Shown in pieces: positions 6,691-12,775 of a stretch of 12,836 nt of DNA (position 1 is its first letter; every line of letters starts with the position of its first letter). The notes under the pieces are model-generated. The model did no database searches. It saw only the letters and a program-made list of their open reading frames with translations, and was not told the DNA's origin. Origin of the DNA: Acidothermaceae bacterium (GTDB lineage: Bacteria; Actinomycetota; Actinomycetes; Acidothermales; Acidothermaceae). The stretch lies in contig JAICLV010000062.1 in the NCBI GenBank assembly GCA_025925185.1, positions 1-12,836 on the forward strand, given 5' to 3'. The position numbers were made by a program, and so were the translations under genes.

Positions 6691-7197
6691 ATGCGCACCC
6701 ACACGATGATCGACTCGCCGATCGGCGTCCTGACGCTGGTCAACGATGGCGACGCGCTGTGCGGCTTGCACATGGAGTACCGCCAGCACCCGCCGGCACC
6801 GTCGACCTTCGGTGACCAGAGCCAAGCCGGGTTCGAGCAGATCACCGAGGAGTTGGGCGAGTATTTCGCCGGGGAGCGCACGGAATTCAGCGTGCCGCTC
6901 GCTCCGCACGGAACCGAGTTCCAGCGTCGCGTGTGGGACGCGCTGCTCACGATCCCGTATGGCGAGACGCGCTCGTACGGCGAGATCGCCCGGCAGATCG
7001 GTGAGCCTGGGTGGGAGGCCGCCCGAGCCGTCGGGGCGGCGAACGGCCGAAACCCGATTTCGATCGTCGTCCCGTGCCATCGGGTCATTGGCGCCGACGG
7101 CTCGCTCGTCGGCTACGGCGGCGGACTCGAGCGGAAGAAATTCCTGCTGGCGCTGGAAAATCGCGCCGACGTCGTTCAAGAGCCGCTGTTCGCATGA
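6691..7197 (+). CDS. ogt: Methylated-DNA--protein-cysteine methyltransferase (first copy)
   Basis: Suicide repair protein that moves the alkyl group from O6-alkylguanine or O4-alkylthymine in DNA to its own cysteine. It has 168 residues: an N-terminal ribonuclease-like domain (1-70), the DNA-binding helix-turn-helix (FQRRVWDALLTIPYGETRSYGEIA, 77-100), the flipping arginine in ARAVGAANGRNP (Arg112), and the active site IVVPCHRV with Cys129, followed by GYGGGLERKKFLLALE. There is no Ada-type N-terminal zinc domain or AraC domain. It is the first gene of a four-gene operon; its TGA (7195-7197) overlaps the ATG of the sigma gene (7194-7196). All catalytic residues are present, so it should be active. 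Confidence 0.95.
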   Translation: MRTHTMIDSPIGVLTLVNDGDALCGLHMEYRQHPPAPSTFGDQSQAGFEQITEELGEYFAGERTEFSVPLAPHGTEFQRRVWDALLTIPYGETRSYGEIARQIGEPGWEAARAVGAANGRNPISIVVPCHRVIGADGSLVGYGGGLERKKFLLALENRADVVQEPLFA

Positions 7198-7664
7198 GCT
7201 TGCCCCCGTTCGAGCAGGTCGTCGAAAAGCATGGCGCAACGGTCTTGCGCGTCTGCCGCGCCATGCTCGGCCATCAGGAGGCCGAAGACGCCTGGTCAGA
7301 GACGTTTCTGGCCGCGCTGCGGGCCTATCCCGACCTCGACGCGGGCACAAACGTCGAGGCGTGGCTGGTGACAATCGCCAAGCGCAAAGCTATCGACCAG
7401 TACCGAAGCACGGTCAGAAAACCTGTGCCCACAGCGGAATTACCTGAGCACGCTGATTTGCCGCACGACGGCTACGACGAGCTTTGGACAGCGATGAAGT
7501 CGCTGCCCGCGCAGCAACGCGAAGCGGTCGCCTACCACCATCTTGCCGGGCTGCCGTACGCCGAAATCGCTGAAATATTGGGAAATTCGGAGGCTGCGGC
7601 CCGGCGCGCGTCTGCTGATGGGATGAAGAAGCTGCGCGCCATCTATCAAGGAGCGTCCCGATGA
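7194..7664 (+). CDS. ECF-type RNA polymerase sigma factor inside the alkylation-repair operon
   Basis: A 156-residue two-domain sigma factor. Region 2 is at about residues 6-72 (FEQVVEKHGATVLRVCRAMLG, EDAWSETFLAALRA, AWLVTIAKRKAIDQYR) and region 4 at about 97-150 (LWTAMKSLPAQQREAVAYHHLAGLPYAEIAEILG, then NSEAAARRASADGMKKLR). ATG 7194 is fixed by the ATGA overlap with the upstream ogt, and its own TGA overlaps the next ogt start at 7661 in the same way. No anti-sigma gene is next to it; the position usually taken by one holds the second ogt. The simplest reading is that it controls expression of this repair operon and perhaps other targets, but no direct evidence for its promoter is in the window. 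Confidence 0.92.
   Translation: MSLPPFEQVVEKHGATVLRVCRAMLGHQEAEDAWSETFLAALRAYPDLDAGTNVEAWLVTIAKRKAIDQYRSTVRKPVPTAELPEHADLPHDGYDELWTAMKSLPAQQREAVAYHHLAGLPYAEIAEILGNSEAAARRASADGMKKLRAIYQGASR
7648..7653 (+). promoter_or_regulatory. Ribosome binding site AAGGAG for the second ogt
   Basis: Lies within the end of the sigma gene, seven bases before ATG 7661. It shows that the second ogt can initiate independently as well as by coupling. Confidence 0.7.
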
Positions 7665-8257
7665 ACAACGTGTTCGCGGCGCTGCCCGAGGTCGACGCCG
7701 ACGCCAACCGCCGGTTGCACGCGCGCCTAGTCGCCGCGGCGACCGACTCCGGTCTACTCGACGTCGCGTATCGCACTATCGACTCTCCGGTCGGCGCGCT
7801 GTTGCTCGCCGCCACCGACGAGGGCGTCGTCCGCGTCGCTTTTGATTGCGAGAACCACGACGAGGTGCTGGCCGCGTTGGCAGACCGGGTCAGCCCGCGC
7901 ATCCTGCGCGCTCCGGCCCGCCTCGATAACGTCGCCCATCAACTCGACGAGTACTTCGCCGGACGACGTGCCGCGTTCGACGTCGCTCTTGATTTTCGTT
8001 TGTCTGCAGGCTTTCGGCGCACCGTGCTCGAGCAGCTTCGAAGGATCGGCTACGGAAAGACCGCGTCGTACGCCGAAGTCGCCGCGAGGGCCGGCAACCC
8101 GAAAGCCGTGCGAGCGGTAGGAACCGCATGCGCGCTGAACCCGCTTCCCCTCGTCGTCCCATGTCATCGCGTTGTGCGCTCCGACGGCGCCGCCGGCAAC
8201 TACCGCGGCGGCGCGCAGGCCAAGCTCGCCCTCCTGGCGTTGGAAGCCCAACGGTGA
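7661..8257 (+). CDS. Methylated-DNA--protein-cysteine methyltransferase (second copy, N-terminally extended)
   Basis: A 198-residue O6-alkylguanine alkyltransferase. The core matches the family: FRRTVLEQLRRIGYGKTASYAEVA (118-141), arginine finger in AVRAVGTACALNP (Arg151), and active site LVVPCHRVV with Cys168, ending in NYRGGAQAKLALLALE. It carries about 35 extra residues at the N-terminus, predicted helical and rich in Ala, Asp and Arg, that the first copy lacks. These have no cysteines, so they are not an Ada-like sensor domain. The start ATG 7661 overlaps the sigma TGA (ATGA) and has AAGGAG in front. It sits where an anti-sigma gene is normally found. It differs enough from the first copy in the N-terminal domain to be an old paralogue, not a fresh duplication. 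Confidence 0.93.
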   Translation: MNNVFAALPEVDADANRRLHARLVAAATDSGLLDVAYRTIDSPVGALLLAATDEGVVRVAFDCENHDEVLAALADRVSPRILRAPARLDNVAHQLDEYFAGRRAAFDVALDFRLSAGFRRTVLEQLRRIGYGKTASYAEVAARAGNPKAVRAVGTACALNPLPLVVPCHRVVRSDGAAGNYRGGAQAKLALLALEAQR

Positions 8258-8913
8258 TCGACGCGTTGCTGCCGCGTTCGCGTCGCGAGGTCGCGCCCGG
8301 CGCGGTACACGTCCCTGACTGGCTACCGTTTGAGCGCCAACGGGAAATCGTCGAGGCGTGCCGCGGGTGGGCGAGCGGGCCGGTGCCGATGCGACACGTC
8401 AAACTGCCGACCGGCCGCCAGATGTCGGTGCAGATGGTCTGCCTCGGCTGGCACTGGCAGCCCTACAAGTACACAAGAACGGCGGACGACGTGGGCGGCG
8501 CGCAAGTAGCGTCGCTCCCCCTGTGGCTTGCCGAATTGGGCCACGCCGCGTTGGCCGACGCCTACCTCGACCCGCGCGCCGGTGACGGATATGAGCCCGA
8601 CGTCGCGCTCGTCAACTTCTACGACGCGGCGGCGAAGATGGGCATGCACCAGGACAAGGACGAGCGATCCAGTGCGCCCGTCGTGTCGCTCAGCGTTGGG
8701 AACGCGTGCGTCTTTCGCTTCGGCAACTCGCACAGTCGTGGCAAGCCCTACACCGACGTCGAGCTGCGGTCGGGCGACCTTTTCGTGTTCGGCGGTGCGT
8801 CGCGGTTCGCGTATCACGGCGTGATGAAGACGCTGCCTGGCACGTCCGATGCCGCGTGCGGGCTGTCGGACGGCCGACTCAACATCACCATGCGCGTCAC
8901 CGGAATGGAGTAG
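8254..8913 (+). CDS. alkB: AlkB-type 2-oxoglutarate/Fe(II) DNA dioxygenase
   Basis: Oxidative demethylase that removes methyl groups such as N1-methyladenine and N3-methylcytosine from DNA. From GTG 8254 it has 219 residues. The iron ligands are His132 and Asp134 in GMHQDKDE, with distal His188 in FAYHGVMK. The 2-oxoglutarate arginines are Arg208 and Arg214 in RLNITMR, matching the RxNxTxR signature of E. coli AlkB, whose Asn-x-Tyr also appears (NFY, 121-123). The GTG overlaps the preceding ogt stop (GTGA), completing a chain of three 4-bp overlaps. Co-expression with two alkyltransferases groups the two direct-reversal chemistries for alkylated bases in one transcript. All active-site residues are intact. 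Confidence 0.95.
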   Translation: MIDALLPRSRREVAPGAVHVPDWLPFERQREIVEACRGWASGPVPMRHVKLPTGRQMSVQMVCLGWHWQPYKYTRTADDVGGAQVASLPLWLAELGHAALADAYLDPRAGDGYEPDVALVNFYDAAAKMGMHQDKDERSSAPVVSLSVGNACVFRFGNSHSRGKPYTDVELRSGDLFVFGGASRFAYHGVMKTLPGTSDAACGLSDGRLNITMRVTGME

Positions 8914-9027
8914 TAGGCCGACCGGCCGCGCCGCCGATAGGCCATTTGGAGCACCGACCGATCCGCCAAGTGATGGTAATCGCTCTGGATTTCGGCTCAG
9001 TGCGGCGCGTCAACAGCCGATAGGTAA

Positions 9028-9042
9028 GACGCTAGGAGCGTC
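9028..9042. promoter_or_regulatory. Six-pair inverted repeat upstream of the 144-aa gene
   Basis: GACGCT-AGG-AGCGTC is a perfect dyad 25 bases before GTG 9068. It may be an operator or a 5' leader hairpin. The rest of the 154-base gap after alkB holds a direct repeat of GCCGATAGG but no clear promoter. Confidence 0.3.
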
Positions 9043-9067
9043 GACAGTGAAGGTGGGGTGACCAGTT

Positions 9068-9502
9068 GTGAGAGACGCCAAGCACTCAGGCGCGGCGGGC
9101 GAGCGCGTTGAAGGGCTCGCAAGCCGGCTCTACGACGACGTCACCGTCACCGAGGTCATCCGGCCCGCCGCCGTGCTGTCTGAGCTCAACGCGCGTCGCG
9201 TGCTCGACGGTTTGACCAAGGACGACGTGCGGTCGGGCGGAAACTGGCACGCTGAACCCGGTTGCTGGCGGTTGTTCGAGCGGCCCTGGAAGGGCCGCGA
9301 CGAGCGTTCGGCCGAAGCCGCGGGACTCATCGGCAGCATCCAGGTCGCTTACGGGATGCCGACCCGGTACGAGATCACCATCTTCCGCGCCACGGTGACC
9401 GTGGCCGGCACCCGCGCCGGCTACACCGTCGAGTCGCTTTGCGACGCGGCGCTCGGATACGCCGGGCTCACCCTGGCGACCTGCCCGCGCATCGACATGT
9501 AG
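9068..9502 (+). CDS. Conserved-looking protein of unknown function, 144 aa
   Basis: I do not recognise this soluble protein. It has no signal peptide or membrane segment. An N-terminal charged part (1-30) is followed by a helical SELNARRVLDGL region, an aromatic, basic stretch NWHAEPGCWRLFERPWKG, and a C-terminal half with beta character (VAYGMPTRYEITIFRATVTV, then GYTVESLCDAALGYAGLTL) and three cysteines in total. Codon use is like that of its neighbours, and the frame is the only long one here with coherent composition. GTG 9068 is the chosen start, with a GGGGTGA about seven bases upstream. It lies 154 bases after alkB, so it is probably a separate transcription unit. An inverted repeat precedes it. 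Confidence 0.65.
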   Translation: MRDAKHSGAAGERVEGLASRLYDDVTVTEVIRPAAVLSELNARRVLDGLTKDDVRSGGNWHAEPGCWRLFERPWKGRDERSAEAAGLIGSIQVAYGMPTRYEITIFRATVTVAGTRAGYTVESLCDAALGYAGLTLATCPRIDM

Positions 9503-9523
9503 CCGCCGCCGCGGCCCTTCCGG

Positions 9524-9648
9524 ATGCGCTGAGCGCTCCGCGCTCGACATGCTCTGAGCGCTCCGCGTTCGACATGCGCTGAGCGCTCCGCGCTCGACAT
9601 GCGCTGAGCGCTCCGCGCTCGACATGCGCTGAGCGCTCCGCGCTCGAC
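9524..9648. repeat. Five tandem 25-bp repeats, each a small hairpin
   Basis: Units start at 9524, 9549, 9574, 9599 and 9624 with no spacers. Units 1, 3, 4 and 5 are identical; unit 2 has two changes. Each contains GAGCGC-TCC-GCGCTC, a six-pair stem with a three-base loop (unit 2 keeps it with one G-T wobble). The array begins 22 bases after the stop of the 144-aa gene and ends just before a repeat-element fragment. Together they fill the 300-base stretch 9503-9802, which shows no convincing gene. Confidence 0.95.
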
Positions 9649-9655
9649 GGCGCGA

Positions 9656-9744
9656 CCGTCGTTCGGCCCGAAATGATCTCCCTAGGCCCTGCGACTCGTG
9701 CATAGACCCCGCAAGAGTGTGCGCAAAGCACGAGTTTTGGGGCC
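9656..9744. repeat. Divergent copy of dispersed palindromic element (copy B)
   Basis: The first 27 bases (9656-9682) match the left ends of copies A and C: GTCGTTCGGCCCGAA followed by GATCTCCC. The rest differs but again forms a large stem: GGCCC (9685-9689) and ACTCGTGC (9694-9701) pair with GCACGAGT (9728-9735) and GGGCC (9740-9744), joined by mostly G-T wobble pairs. It may be a relative of the other copies with a changed centre. Confidence 0.6.
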
Positions 9745-9802
9745 CAAGGACCGGGCGCGGGACGAGTTGCGCTCGCGCGGCGAGGTGGCGCACTGTTGAC
9801 GA

Positions 9803-10651
9803 GTGTCACGGGGTAACAGCGGCGGGCATCGCGCGCGCGTGGTGTCACCGAACGCACCCGGACGCCCAGCGCGTGTGGTGCCGGCGTCCGCGATCGCGGT
9901 GTTTGCCGCGGTCATCGCCTGTGGCTACGTCTTCAAGTGGCAGTGGACCGGCTTCAGCAAGGACGATCAGCTGTGGGACATGCTGCATATCCTGGTGCTG
10001 CCAGTCGTGCTCGCGACGCTGCCGCTGTGGTACCGCACCCGCGATCGCTGGCGGGTCGAATGGCGGCTGGTCCTCGGCGCGGTGGTCGCTGCGTTCGCCG
10101 TCATCATCGTCGGCGGCTACGCGCTGGACTGGACGTGGACCGGCTTCCAAGGAAACACATTCTGGGACTGGCTCGAACTGCTCGCGCTGCCGGTGGTGGT
10201 CGCGTTCTTGCCACTGTGGTTCGAGACGCACCGGCGACTCGAGGGCCGCTGGCGCGCGGCGCTTTCCCTTGTGCTGACCGCGTTTGTCATCATCGTGGTC
10301 GGCGGTTACCGGCTCGACTGGACGTGGACCGGGTTCGCGGGTAACACCGTGCGCGATTGGCTGCAACTGCTTGTCGTGCCGTTCCTGCTGCCCGCGACAC
10401 TCGCGTGGTTCGCCGCACGTCGGGAGGCGTCGGCAGACGAGGCCGCGCCGGCCGAGGTGCCACGCCAGGTCACCCTGCCGGACGCTGACGCTGACGCCGA
10501 CGCCGACACCGAGGCGGGGCGGACGTCACCGTCGTCCGCCCCGAAGTTGATCTCCCGAGCGGGGCGTAGACCCCCCGGGCTGGGCGTGCACGCCACGCTC
10601 AGGGAGTTTCGGCCCCCTGAGCGTGATCATTTCCCCGGGGACGGGGGTTAG
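9803..10651 (+). CDS. Membrane protein with three WTGF repeats
   Basis: About 282 residues from GTG 9803 (GTG 9839 or 9842 also possible; no clear Shine-Dalgarno). Three copies of a ~64-residue unit are visible. Each has a hydrophobic helix, then GYxxxWxWTGF, a short polar turn, DWL or WDML, and a second hydrophobic helix ending in LPLW or similar; the cores are at 41-76, 105-140 and 168-203. This gives about six membrane segments. I know the KWTGF-type segment from uncharacterised actinobacterial membrane proteins; its function is unknown. After residue 204 the protein becomes polar, with an Asp-Ala repeat (228-235). From about residue 243 on it is encoded by a dispersed repeat element, so the last 40 residues are probably not an evolved domain. 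Its stop overlaps that of rsgA by four bases, tail to tail. Confidence 0.7.
   Translation: MSRGNSGGHRARVVSPNAPGRPARVVPASAIAVFAAVIACGYVFKWQWTGFSKDDQLWDMLHILVLPVVLATLPLWYRTRDRWRVEWRLVLGAVVAAFAVIIVGGYALDWTWTGFQGNTFWDWLELLALPVVVAFLPLWFETHRRLEGRWRAALSLVLTAFVIIVVGGYRLDWTWTGFAGNTVRDWLQLLVVPFLLPATLAWFAARREASADEAAPAEVPRQVTLPDADADADADTEAGRTSPSSAPKLISRAGRRPPGLGVHATLREFRPPERDHFPGDGG
10481..10513 (+). repeat. Six-base microsatellite encoding Asp-Ala
   Basis: GACGCT, GACGCT, GACGCC, GACGCC and GACACC in direct succession, then GAG. It encodes D-A repeats in the polar tail of the membrane protein, just before the repeat element. Confidence 0.85.
10516..10542. terminator. Ten-pair GC-rich hairpin at the edge of repeat copy A
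   Basis: GGGGCGGACG (10516-10525) pairs perfectly with CGTCCGCCCC (10533-10542) around a seven-base loop. It lies inside the 3' part of the membrane protein frame and straddles the left end of the dispersed element. There is no T-tract. It may be a remnant terminator, now read through by the frame. Confidence 0.35.
10529..10636. repeat. Dispersed palindromic element, copy A
   Basis: Shares about 100 bases with copy C. The left end is CCGTCGTCCG plus CCCCGAAGTTGATC (10539-10552). In the middle is the palindrome GGCGTGCACGCC (10583-10594) and an 11-pair stem CACGCTCAGGG (10594-10604) / CCCTGAGCGTG (10615-10625). The right end GATCATTTCCCC (10625-10636) is an inverted, imperfect match to the left end. 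No ORF of its own is present. It lies in the converging 3' ends of the membrane protein gene and rsgA, where the strong stem could also act as a bidirectional terminator. Confidence 0.8.
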
Positions 10652-11715
10652 TGGTGGGGGTGGTTCCGCACGCTTTTGACGAACGCCTTCACCCGCGCCT
10701 TTTCTTGCGCGCGCAGCCGGTTGTCGCGCCGAGCCGCCTGCCAGCGTTGCTCTCGCAGCAGCTTGTTGTAGTCGGCCAGCCGCGACGGCGCGAGGTCGCC
10801 GTCCGAAATCGCTTGGACGACGGCACATCCGGGCTCGCTGTCGTGCTGGCAGTCGGCGAATCGGCAGTCACTGGCGAACGACTCGACGTCGGCGAACGCT
10901 GCGGCGATCCCGTCGTCCGCGCCCCACAGCGCGAGCCCGCGTAAACCCGGCGTGTCGATCGCGACGGCGCCGCCTGGCAACACGACGAGTTCGCGCGCGG
11001 TGGTGGTGTGCCGGCCCTTGCCGTCGTCGCGAACCGCTCCGGTGGCAAGCGCGACCGTGCCGCCGGCGAGGGCGTTTGCGAGCGTGGATTTCCCAGCGCC
11101 AGAAGGGCCGATCATCGCGAACGTCTGGCCAGGACGCAGGTACCGCTCGAGCTCGGCGAGCCCGTCACCGGTGACCGCGCTGACGGCATGGACGTCGGCT
11201 CCGACGGCGTCGGCCGACGTCGCCGCGACCCGGTCATCGACGTCGTCGGCGAGATCCTTCTTCGTCAGGACGACGACCGGGGTGGCGCCCGACTGCCACG
11301 CAAGCGCGAGGCAGCGTTGCACGAGGCGCGGTCGCGGCCGACCGATCAGCGGGGCGATGACGAACACCGTGTCGACGTTGGCGGCGACGACTTGAGCGAC
11401 CGACTCGCCGCTCGACGCGCCGCGCTCGAATGCCGACCGGCGCGGCAAAATCGCGACGGCCACCGGTCCGTCGATGGCCACCCAGTCGCCGACTGTCGGC
11501 GTGCCGGTGAACGCCTCGTCACCGTCGGCGTGGAACAGCCGGCCCGAAAGCCGCACGCGTTCGTGCCCGTTCGCCGAGATGACGGTGACGGCGGCGCGGT
11601 CGACACGCGCGACCCTCGCCGGCCGCAGGGTGTCGGCAGCCGTTGCCCGCAGCGAGGCGAATTCGGCGATCCGAGCGTCGTCCCAGCCAAGCGTTTGCAA
11701 ATTGACGGACATCAT
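10648..11715 (-). CDS. rsgA: Ribosome small-subunit-dependent GTPase A
   Basis: Circularly permuted GTPase that checks late 30S subunit maturation. It has 355 residues: an N-terminal OB-fold (about 30-95), then GTPase motifs in permuted order, G4 TKKD (151-154), G1 GPSGAGKST (203-211) and G3 DTPG (254-257), and a C-terminal zinc site Cys284, Cys289, His291 and Cys297. The start ATG-ATG at 11715/11712 has GGAG seven bases upstream (minus strand, 11723-11726). The frame is open to 11790, but that extension lacks family features. Basic residues fill the last 35 positions, ending in NHPHH. Its TAA (10648-10650) shares bases with the TAG of the convergent membrane protein. It is probably monocistronic. 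Confidence 0.95.
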   Translation of the reverse strand: MMSVNLQTLGWDDARIAEFASLRATAADTLRPARVARVDRAAVTVISANGHERVRLSGRLFHADGDEAFTGTPTVGDWVAIDGPVAVAILPRRSAFERGASSGESVAQVVAANVDTVFVIAPLIGRPRPRLVQRCLALAWQSGATPVVVLTKKDLADDVDDRVAATSADAVGADVHAVSAVTGDGLAELERYLRPGQTFAMIGPSGAGKSTLANALAGGTVALATGAVRDDGKGRHTTTARELVVLPGGAVAIDTPGLRGLALWGADDGIAAAFADVESFASDCRFADCQHDSEPGCAVVQAISDGDLAPSRLADYNKLLREQRWQAARRDNRLRAQEKARVKAFVKSVRNHPHH

Positions 11716-11752
11716 CGAGCGGCTCCAGGGAGAGGTGGGCGCGCTCGAGGAA

Positions 11753-11806
11753 TCAGTGTGTGACGCCGAGCGCGAGGGTCGGGGCAGCATGAAGCGGGAC
11801 GTTCAT
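11753..11806 (-). CDS. Possible 17-aa leader ORF upstream of rsgA
   Basis: An ATG at 11806 (minus strand) opens a short frame, MNVPLHAAPTLALGVTH, closing at 11753, 37 bases before the rsgA start. GAGAGGAG (11815-11822, minus strand) is eight bases upstream, the best Shine-Dalgarno in the region. It could be a translated leader or upstream peptide in the rsgA message. Nothing else supports it, and such short frames with a ribosome site occur by chance. The rest of 11716-11884 shows no other gene. Confidence 0.25.
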   Translation of the reverse strand: MNVPLHAAPTLALGVTH

Positions 11807-11884
11807 TCGGCCAACTCCTCTCAGCTCGGTGACGCGGGTGCGGTCAATCTAGCTGGCCGGGCTCGGCCGAGCACCTGATTTCGC

Positions 11885-12634
11885 TCAGTACCGATGGGGC
11901 CGGCTGACGCGCACGTCGACGCCGGACGAGTAGTGGACCAGCGGGTCGCCCTTCGGCGCGGGCAGCCCGGTGTCGGTCACGAGCTGGTCGTCGAGTTCGC
12001 GGACGACGGCTCGCCGCAGGGGCCCCGATGTCCAGGGCTCGTGCTGGGCGTGCGCGTAGCGGCGGTACTGCCCCCGCGCGCCGCCGACGCTGAACAATGA
12101 CCAGCGCGCGGTCAAGAAGTGGTCGAAGTCGCTGAGCTCACGCGCGTCGAATGGCTCGCCGATCTCGACACTGACTCTGCTGGTGACACCGCCTTCGGGC
12201 CAGCGCCGCCGAGTCGTGTAGGTCATGGTGGCGCCAGCGTCGTCCAGCCGCATGGCCGACCACATGTAGGGCAGCCGGAACCCCAGTCGGGCGGCCGCCA
12301 CCGCCGGGAATCGTTCGGCGTCCAAGGAGAAGAACCACACGCCCGACTGGCCGAGTTCGTCGCGCACGTAGGTGCGCACGTTCGTCTCGCAGAAGTGCGA
12401 AATCCACGGCAAGCGTGGGATTCCAGGAGCGTTGATACGCATGAAGAACGGCACCAAGCCTACCCACGCGGCCCCGTTGAAGGTTTCAACCGAGAGGCCA
12501 GGCGGCAGCAGCCGTTGCACCACCGCCGGTTCGTACGCCCAATGCAGAAAGGTCAACCGCTCCCAGCGGTGCAGCATCACCGGATGGTCGACGGTCAACG
12601 GGCAGATCGGCGAGTAGCGCTCGACTTCGGCCAT
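11885..12634 (-). CDS. DUF2071 (YqjF-like) family protein
   Basis: A 249-residue soluble protein of the DUF2071 family, whose function is not settled. Marks of the family are the N-terminal PVMLHRWERLTFLHWAYEP (18-36), the following LLPPGLSVETFNGAAWVGL (42-60), PFFMRINAP, then FCETNVRTYV (81-90), GVWFFSLDAERFPAVAAARLGFRLPY (98-123) and YTTRR (139-143). Full length is as expected. ATG 12634 is the start nearest the conserved region; the frame extends to 12730 only through a repeat element, which is not expected to code here. There is no obvious Shine-Dalgarno. It is on the same strand as rsgA, 169 bases upstream of it, and likely separately transcribed. Confidence 0.9.
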   Translation of the reverse strand: MAEVERYSPICPLTVDHPVMLHRWERLTFLHWAYEPAVVQRLLPPGLSVETFNGAAWVGLVPFFMRINAPGIPRLPWISHFCETNVRTYVRDELGQSGVWFFSLDAERFPAVAAARLGFRLPYMWSAMRLDDAGATMTYTTRRRWPEGGVTSRVSVEIGEPFDARELSDFDHFLTARWSLFSVGGARGQYRRYAHAQHEPWTSGPLRRAVVRELDDQLVTDTGLPAPKGDPLVHYSSGVDVRVSRPHRY

Positions 12635-12669
12635 ACGTCTATCGTGCAGCGTGCCGCGCGGTTGCGTCG

Positions 12670-12775
12670 CCGTCGTCCGGCCCGAACGATCTCCCGAGCT
12701 AGGCGTGGGCCCCCGAAGCTGGGCGTACACGCCACGCTCAGGGAGTCTCGGCCCCCTGAGCGTGATCGACTTCGG
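12670..12775. repeat. Dispersed palindromic element, copy C
   Basis: Same orientation and architecture as copy A. The left end is CCGTCGTCCG with CCCGAACGATC (12681-12691), followed by GGCGTACACGCC. The 11-pair stem is CACGCTCAGGG (12733-12743) / CCCTGAGCGTG (12754-12764), whose arms are identical to copy A. The right end GATCGACTTCGG (12764-12775) is an inverted match to the left end of copy A. It lies in the 5' flank of the DUF2071 gene. Confidence 0.8.

Noticed and set aside
8128..8253. Upstream extension of the alkB frame
   Set aside because: It lies inside the second ogt in another frame; GTG 8254 with the GTGA overlap and AlkB length fits better.
9524..9648. Possible CRISPR array
   Set aside because: Units are directly joined with no unique spacers, the unit is 25 bp with a hairpin, and no cas gene is in the window.
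9086..9793. Long minus-strand frame with repeated Ser-Ala-Glu-Arg residues
   Set aside because: It is a shadow of the 144-aa gene plus a translation of the tandem repeat array and copy B; composition is low-complexity and no start signal supports it.
11716..11790. N-terminal extension of rsgA to 11790
   Set aside because: Ser/Pro-rich with no family similarity, while ATG-ATG at 11712-11715 has a well-placed GGAG.
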